Assembly (NCBI GenBank): GCA_963972525.1
Contig: CAXAUZ010000012.1
Span: forward strand, 55,768-119,767
DNA: 64,000 bases
Direction of reading: 5' to 3'
Source of the DNA: Salinilacustrithrix sp003476595
GTDB taxonomy: Bacteria > Actinomycetota > Acidimicrobiia > Acidimicrobiales > Salinilacustritrichaceae
Each line of letters starts with the position of its first letter. The first letter of the stretch is position 1. Below the pieces are notes generated by a model. It ran no database searches. It was not told the DNA's origin and saw nothing but the letters and a program-made list of their open reading frames with translations. Of this stretch, positions 58,995 to 64,000 are shown piece by piece. Position numbers and translations under genes: made by a program.

Positions 58995-60731
58995 ATGACG
59001 CCGTTCCGACGTCGGTTGCTCGCACTGCTCACCGTGCTCTCGGTGCTGCTCACCGCCTGCGGAGGTGATGACGACGACGGCGCCACGGAGGACACGACCG
59101 AGGACTCCGAGGAGGGCGAGGGGGTCCGGGAGAACGACGAGGAGGAAGCCGCCGGCGACGACGAGCCCCAGTACGGCGGATCGATCACCATCGGCCTCGA
59201 GGCCGAGACGAACGGCTGGCTGCCGGGCACGTCCCAGCCGGCCAACGCCGGCTACTCCGTGTACTCCGCGATCTACGACCCGCTGGTCGTCCGGGTCGAG
59301 GACGGCTCCATCGAGCCCTACCTCGCCGAGTCCATCGAACCGAACGAGGACTACACCCGCTGGTCCTTCACGCTGCGCGAGGGCATCACGTTCCACGACG
59401 GCACCGACCTCACCGCCGAGGTGATCAAGCGCAACTGGGACGAGTACCTCACCGCCGAGGGCGCCAACACCGCCGGCGCGCTCGAGGGCATCACGGTCGA
59501 GGTGACCGGTCCGCTGACCTACGACTACGTGCTGGAGGAGGGCGACGCCGCCTTCCTCGACACCCTCACCACCACCCCGGGCTACCCGTTCTCCGTCGAG
59601 GCGGCCGAGGCCGGCGGCGAGGACGCCGGCGCCAACCCGGTCGGCACCGGCCCGTTCACCTTCGGGTCCTGGACCCGTGACGGCCAGCTCGTCGTGAACC
59701 GCAACGAGAACTACTGGCGCACCGACGAGGCCGGCAACCAGCTGCCCTACCTCGACTCGATCACGTTCCGCCCGATCCCCGACGAGGACACCCGGCTCGA
59801 CAGCGTGGCCTCCGGCGACATCGACGTGATGCAGACCCTGCGCCAGAGCATCGTGCGCAGCGCTCGCGACCTCGTCGACAGCGGCGGCTACAACAGCTAC
59901 GAGTGGCTCGGCAACAACGGCGGCTCCGGCATCATCAACACGATGAAGCCCCCCTTCGACGACAAGCGGGTGCGCCAGGCGCTCGTCCTCGCCGTCGACC
60001 AGGAGCAGATGATCGAGGTGCTGGGCGGCACGGGCATCACCCCGCCCCAGACCCAGTGGTTCACCCAGGACAGCCCCTGGTACTCCGAGGCCGCCGCCGA
60101 CGCGTGGTACGACTACGACCCCGAGGCCGCCCAGGCGCTGCTCGACGAGTACATCAACGACCCGGAGCGCTCCGACGGCCAGGCGCCGGGGACACCGATC
60201 AGCTTCACCTACGACTGCCCGCCCGACCCCTCGCTGGTCGAGCTGAGCCAGGCCTACCAGGCCTTCTGGCAGCAGGTCGGCCTCGAGGTGAACCTCGACT
60301 CCAAGGAGCAGTCGGCCCACATCACCGCCGGCATCGGCACGGAGAACGACCCCTTCCTGCGAGGGGACTTCGACGTCCAGTGCTGGCGCCTCGGCAGCCA
60401 GGCCGATCCCTACTCGGTGTGGTCGAGCGCCTTCGGCCCGGTCGAGAGCGAGGTGCTGAACGTCTCCGACTGGACGCACCCCGACGTCACGGCGAAGCTC
60501 GAGGAGCTGCGGGTCGAGGGTGACACCGACGAGCGCAAGCGCATCGTCGAGGAGATCTCGCTGATCCTCGCCGAGGAGGTGCCGAACTTCTGGACCGGCG
60601 GTACGGCCACGGCCATCGTCGCCCGCGAGGAGGTGCGCGGCATCCTCGGCGGCGTCACGCCCTCGGGCACCCCGATCGACGGTGCCTCCGACGCGATCAT
60701 CCGTGCGCCGTACCTCTGGCTCGCCCAGTAG
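58995..60731 (+). CDS. Peptide/solute-binding lipoprotein (SBP family 5), second cluster
   Basis: 578 residues. Signal peptide with lipobox LTAC, Cys22, followed by a very acidic tether (GGDDDDG, then EEGEGVRENDEEEAAGDDE). The family 5 core has WSFTLREGITFHDGTDLTAEV, NPVGTGPFTFGSW, NENYWRTDEAGN and RVRQALVLAVDQEQM. It is only a modest relative of the binding protein at 10711 in the regions I compared. Ligand unknown. Two permeases follow directly. Confidence 0.9.
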   Translation: MTPFRRRLLALLTVLSVLLTACGGDDDDGATEDTTEDSEEGEGVRENDEEEAAGDDEPQYGGSITIGLEAETNGWLPGTSQPANAGYSVYSAIYDPLVVRVEDGSIEPYLAESIEPNEDYTRWSFTLREGITFHDGTDLTAEVIKRNWDEYLTAEGANTAGALEGITVEVTGPLTYDYVLEEGDAAFLDTLTTTPGYPFSVEAAEAGGEDAGANPVGTGPFTFGSWTRDGQLVVNRNENYWRTDEAGNQLPYLDSITFRPIPDEDTRLDSVASGDIDVMQTLRQSIVRSARDLVDSGGYNSYEWLGNNGGSGIINTMKPPFDDKRVRQALVLAVDQEQMIEVLGGTGITPPQTQWFTQDSPWYSEAAADAWYDYDPEAAQALLDEYINDPERSDGQAPGTPISFTYDCPPDPSLVELSQAYQAFWQQVGLEVNLDSKEQSAHITAGIGTENDPFLRGDFDVQCWRLGSQADPYSVWSSAFGPVESEVLNVSDWTHPDVTAKLEELRVEGDTDERKRIVEEISLILAEEVPNFWTGGTATAIVAREEVRGILGGVTPSGTPIDGASDAIIRAPYLWLAQ

Positions 60732-60776
60732 CCGCACCGAGACCGAGCACGTGAAGGGAACGAGGAAGGGGACGGC

Positions 60777-61724
60777 ATGAGCCTCCGCAGGATCATCGGC
60801 CGACTGGTCGTGCTGGTGGGCGTGCTGCTCGCCGTCTCCTTCCTCACCTTCGCGATGCTGAACGTGCTGGGCGGCGACCCGGCGCTGGCCATCGTCGGTG
60901 CCGACAACGCCGACCAGGAGACCCTGAACTCGGTCCGGGAGGAGCTCGGGCTGAACGACCCGTTCCTCGTCCAGTACGCCGACTGGATCACCGGGGTGGT
61001 CCAGGGCGACCTCGGGCGCTCGTACAAGACCAAGCAGCCCGTCGCCGAGGCCATCGGCGAGCGGGTGCCGGTCACGGCCGAGATCGGCCTGCTCGCCATC
61101 CTCATGGCGCTGGCCGTCGCCGTGCCGCTGGCCGTGCTCACCTCCTACAAGGCCGGCACCAAGACCGACAAGGGCACGAGCGCCGTCACCTTCGGGCTGC
61201 TGTCGATCCCCAACTTCCTGCTCGCCTACTGGCTCGGGTACATCGTCGCGGTGCGCTTCGGGTGGCTCCCGAGATCGGGCTGGGTCCGCCTCACCGCGGA
61301 CCCGCTCGAGAACCTCCGCACCGCCATCCTGCCGGCGCTGTCGCTGGCCATCGCCGAGATGGCCGTCTACACCCGGATCCTGCGCAGCGACATGATCCAG
61401 ACGCTGCAGGAGGACTACCTCCTCATGGCCCGGGCCAAGGGCCTCAGCACCAAGCGCATCCTGTTCATGCACGCCCTGCGCCCGTCGACGCTGTCGCTCA
61501 TGACCGTGATCGGTGTCCAGTTCGGGGCGCTGATCGGCGGCAGCATCATCGTCGAGCAGATCTTCGCCCTCCCGGGCATGGGCAACTACCTGCTCAACGC
61601 CATCTACGAACGGGACTACATCGTGGTCCAGGGCGTGGTCGTCGTGATCGCCGCCTCGTTCGTCATCGTCAACTTCGCGGTCGACATCGTGTACCGGCTG
61701 CTCGATCCCCGCATCAAGGTCTGA
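60777..61724 (+). CDS. ABC transporter permease, DppB/OppB type, second cluster
   Basis: 315 residues, six membrane segments. DLGRSYKTKQPVAEAIGERVPVTAEI in the outer loop, EAA loop DYLLMARAKGLSTKRILFMH, and LDPRIKV at the C-terminus. The EAA loop is nearly that of the permease at 12510 (AKGLSTRSILFRHALRPS against AKGLSTKRILFMHALRPS), so both could engage the same ATPases. GAGGAAGGGG ribosome site upstream. Confidence 0.92.
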   Translation: MSLRRIIGRLVVLVGVLLAVSFLTFAMLNVLGGDPALAIVGADNADQETLNSVREELGLNDPFLVQYADWITGVVQGDLGRSYKTKQPVAEAIGERVPVTAEIGLLAILMALAVAVPLAVLTSYKAGTKTDKGTSAVTFGLLSIPNFLLAYWLGYIVAVRFGWLPRSGWVRLTADPLENLRTAILPALSLAIAEMAVYTRILRSDMIQTLQEDYLLMARAKGLSTKRILFMHALRPSTLSLMTVIGVQFGALIGGSIIVEQIFALPGMGNYLLNAIYERDYIVVQGVVVVIAASFVIVNFAVDIVYRLLDPRIKV

Positions 61725-61726
61725 AC

Positions 61727-62698
61727 ATGGCTGACGTCTCCCACGAAGCGCGAGCCGACGACGGCACGCCGATCACGCCCGAGCCGGCACCGGTGCTGCT
61801 CGCCGACGTCGCCGACGCCGACCGCAGCGGCCGCAACCCGCTGGCCGACGACCCGATCGAGGATGACGGCAGGTCCACCAAGAAGCCCCTCGGCATCACG
61901 TTCTGGTTGGCGGTGGCCTGGATCGGCGTGGTGGCCGTCGCCGGACTGTTCTCCGCCTTCCTGCCCACCGACGACCCCAACGCCATCGACATCCCGTCCA
62001 AGCTGCTCGGCCCCTTCACCGAGGGTCACATCCTCGGCACCGACGGCCTCGGACGCGACATCCTCGCCCGGCTGGTCGACGGTGCCCGCGTGTCGCTCAC
62101 CGTGAGCCTCACCGCCGTCGCCGTCGGCATGCTCGTGGGCGGCCTCCTCGGCACCCTCGCCGGGTTCGTCCGCGGCGTCTTCGACGTGTTCTTCGTCGCC
62201 GGCATCAACATCATGCTCGCCTTCCCCGGCATCGTCCTCCTGCTCGCCCTGGTCTCGGTGCTCGAGCAGAACCTGGTGAACATCTCGCTGGTGATCGGCG
62301 TGCTGTCGATCCCCATCTACGCCCGGGTCGCCCGCGCCAACTCCCTCGCCGTGTCCGAGCGGGACTACGTGCTGGCGGCCAAGGCCCTCGGCGCCACCCA
62401 GACGCGGATCCTGTTCCGCGAGATCCTCCCCGTGGTCCTCATGCCGCTGCTGGCCTTCGCCCTCACCGCCCTCGGCGTCGTGATCGTGGCCGAGGGCACG
62501 CTGGCCTTCCTCGGCCTCTCGGTGGAGCCGCCGGCGGCCACCTGGGGGTCGATGATCGCCGAGGGCCGCCGCCACGACGAGACCCACCTCCACCCGGTGA
62601 TCATCCCGTCGCTGGCCCTGTTCCTCACCGTGCTGTCGTTCAACTTCGTCGGCGAAGCCCTCCGGGCCCGCTTCGCCGACCTCGACGCCAAGGTCTGA
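61727..62698 (+). CDS. ABC transporter permease, DppC/OppC type, second cluster
   Basis: 323 residues with a long acidic cytoplasmic N-terminus of about 50 residues (PVLLADVADADRSGRNPLADDPIEDD). HILGTDGLGRDILARLVDGARVSL follows TM1, and DYVLAAKALGATQTRILFREILPV is the EAA loop. It starts 2 bp after the stop of the DppB gene. No ATPase gene follows; the Fic gene comes next after 210 bp, with no clear terminator between. The ATPases may be in the first cluster or beyond the window. Confidence 0.92.
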   Translation: MADVSHEARADDGTPITPEPAPVLLADVADADRSGRNPLADDPIEDDGRSTKKPLGITFWLAVAWIGVVAVAGLFSAFLPTDDPNAIDIPSKLLGPFTEGHILGTDGLGRDILARLVDGARVSLTVSLTAVAVGMLVGGLLGTLAGFVRGVFDVFFVAGINIMLAFPGIVLLLALVSVLEQNLVNISLVIGVLSIPIYARVARANSLAVSERDYVLAAKALGATQTRILFREILPVVLMPLLAFALTALGVVIVAEGTLAFLGLSVEPPAATWGSMIAEGRRHDETHLHPVIIPSLALFLTVLSFNFVGEALRARFADLDAKV

Positions 62699-62863
62699 AC
62701 CCGGTCGCCAGACCCCTCGGCGCCGATCGGCGGCGAACAGACGCATCTGATCGCTTCGCCGCGAACCTTGCGGGCCGGAGCCGTCGAGCACGGGCGGGAA
62801 GCTGGCATCGAGTGGGCGATCCCGCCACCAGCCAGTCGAGTGCGAAGCGAGAACAGCTCGACA

Positions 62864-62899
62864 CAGTAGTCTCACATAACGCAGTATGTGAGACTACTG
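62864..62899. promoter_or_regulatory. Perfect 15-bp inverted repeat upstream of the Fic gene
   Basis: CAGTAGTCTCACATA (62864-62878), spacer ACGCAG, TATGTGAGACTACTG (62885-62899). The last arm touches the GGAGGT ribosome site (62899-62904). It is AT-richer than its surroundings. An operator for the Fic protein or another regulator is likely; an mRNA hairpin hiding the ribosome site is the alternative. Confidence 0.7.
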
Positions 62900-62908
62900 G
62901 AGGTGCCG

Positions 62909-64000
62909 ATGCCAGATCGAGGGCCGTCCAACCCATGGCCAGAGCTCGCGTACGAGGAGCTGCCCTGGGAGCGTGACTACAGCCTGCCAGCATCCCGGAC
63001 CCAGCTGCGGCGCCACCGCGGACCCTACGAGGCGGCCGTGGCACCAGAGATCGCCGACCAGCAGGTGGTCTTGGACGCCGAGATCGCGGCCGCCAGCGAT
63101 GACGCGGCCGTGGAGATCGCCCGCTTCGACACCGAGGTCGGCCACGAGGTGGCCCCATTCGCCGCGGTCCTGTTGCGCTCGGAGTCTGCTGCGTCATCCA
63201 AGATCGAGAACCTCACTGCTTCGGCTCGGGCCATTGCCGAGGCGGAACTGTCGGGGCCCAGCGGACGCAACGCTTCGATGGTCGTAGCCAACCAGCGGGC
63301 CATGAGCGCTGCCATTGAACTGGCCAACAGCATCGACGCCGCCGCGATCCTGGCCATGCACGCCGCTCTCCTCGGACACACCGACCCCGACATCGCCGGA
63401 CGGTGGCGAGACCAGCAGGTGTGGATCGGTGGCAGCGACCTGGGGCCGCACCGCGCCGTGTTCGTCCCGCCCTCGCATCACCGGGTACCCGCAGCGATCG
63501 ACGACCTCATCACCTTCATCGACCGCGACGACATCCCGACGCTGTCGCACGCCGCGATCGCGCACGCCCAGTTCGAGACCATCCACCCGTTCCCTGACGG
63601 CAACGGACGTACCGGACGGGCTCTGGTGCATGCGCACCTACGGAACAAGAACCTGACCAAGCACGCGACCGTGCCCGTCTCTGCGGGTCTTCTCACCGAC
63701 GTCGACTCCTACTTCGCAGCACTCACCCAGTACCGGGCTGGCGACCCCAACCCCATCGTCGAAGCCTTCGCGTCGGCCGCCTTCGCCGCGACCGCCAACG
63801 GGCGAACCCTCGTCGAGGAGCTTCACAGCATCCGCCGGAGCTGGCACGACCGGGTGAAGGCCCGCCGTGATGCCACCGCCTGGCGTGTCGTCGACCTGCT
63901 GCTACGCCACCCCGTCGTGAACGCGAGCCTCATCGCTGAAACGACCGGGATCGCCCCGAGGAACGCCTACCGGGCGCTTCGTCCCCTCGAGGCCGCCGAC
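62909..64000 (+). CDS. Fic-domain protein with winged-helix C-terminus (partial, runs off the window)
   Basis: 364 codons are in view and the frame is still open at 64000. The Fic active site is HPFPDGNGRTGR from His226. An inhibitory motif SSKIEN ([ST]xxxE[GN]) at 96-101 lies before it, making this a class II Fic protein with N-terminal self-inhibition. The C-terminal part from about residue 322 (VVDLLLRHPVVNASLIAETTGIAPRNAYRALRPLEA) looks like a winged helix-turn-helix. Fic enzymes mostly add AMP to proteins. Codon use (TTG, CTA, GTA, TCT, ACT) is less GC-biased than its neighbours, suggesting acquisition. ATG at 62909 with GGAGGT 5 bp upstream. Confidence 0.9.
   Translation, partial: MPDRGPSNPWPELAYEELPWERDYSLPASRTQLRRHRGPYEAAVAPEIADQQVVLDAEIAAASDDAAVEIARFDTEVGHEVAPFAAVLLRSESAASSKIENLTASARAIAEAELSGPSGRNASMVVANQRAMSAAIELANSIDAAAILAMHAALLGHTDPDIAGRWRDQQVWIGGSDLGPHRAVFVPPSHHRVPAAIDDLITFIDRDDIPTLSHAAIAHAQFETIHPFPDGNGRTGRALVHAHLRNKNLTKHATVPVSAGLLTDVDSYFAALTQYRAGDPNPIVEAFASAAFAATANGRTLVEELHSIRRSWHDRVKARRDATAWRVVDLLLRHPVVNASLIAETTGIAPRNAYRALRPLEAAD

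Noticed and set aside
62721..62732. Self-complementary 12-mer CGCCGATCGGCG behind the second permease
   Set aside because: Only four pairs could form a hairpin with a four-base loop. Short GC palindromes of this kind are common by chance at this base composition.

Overview
The window is a very GC-rich bacterial chromosome segment, densely packed and with long open antisense frames. GTG starts are common and many stop and start codons overlap (GTGA, ATGA, TGATG). Many first genes of transcription units seem leaderless: a TANNNT-like -10 box sits 5 to 9 bp before the start codon. An F420-type LLM oxidoreductase, an AftD-like arabinofuranosyltransferase, several acyl-CoA synthetases and crotonases, and a DUF222 HNH protein point to an actinobacterium. 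An Acidimicrobiia-like lineage is my best guess, but this is inference. I saw no rRNA, tRNA, CRISPR array, insertion sequence or replication origin.

Layout. 1-10,331 is mainly catabolic and redox metabolism: the end of an acyl-CoA synthetase, a LOG protein coupled to an MFS exporter, a glycerophosphodiesterase, a second acyl-CoA synthetase with a DksA-type zinc protein, an FAD-linked oxidase divergent from a gamma-glutamyltransferase-like hydrolase, a crotonase and a phytoene-desaturase-like oxidoreductase. 10,332-17,163 is a complete oligopeptide-type ABC importer operon (binding lipoprotein, two permeases, two ATPases) followed by a TetR regulator. 17,183-21,979 holds a cyclophilin, a second crotonase divergent from a third acyl-CoA synthetase, a GNAT acetyltransferase, an AlkA-like glycosylase and a small unknown protein.

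21,993-39,459 is a cell-envelope glycan region. It has three GT-C membrane glycosyltransferases, a UDP-galactopyranose-mutase-like flavoprotein, an O-acyltransferase/SGNH fusion, a GT2-methyltransferase fusion, a polyprenol-phosphate mannose synthase, a methyltransferase, a GT4 enzyme and a 1436-residue AftD-like enzyme. Together they could make lipid-linked sugar donors and assemble and decorate a surface arabinan- or mannan-like polymer.

39,491-48,951 is mixed: a hydrolase, a nucleotidase, a nitroreductase, an unknown protein, a cold-shock protein, an LLM oxidoreductase, an HNH protein, a ZIP transporter and a sugar/alcohol dehydrogenase pair. 49,076-55,981 is a branched-chain-type ABC importer reduced to three genes by fusion: LivH-LivM, MFS-LivF-LivG, and a binding protein. 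56,008-58,884 holds a GT2 enzyme, an M18 aminopeptidase and a J-domain protein. 58,995-62,698 is a second oligopeptide importer cluster without ATPase genes in the window. It shares a promoter-region motif with the first importer, 48 kb away. The window ends inside a Fic-domain gene preceded by a perfect 15-bp inverted repeat.
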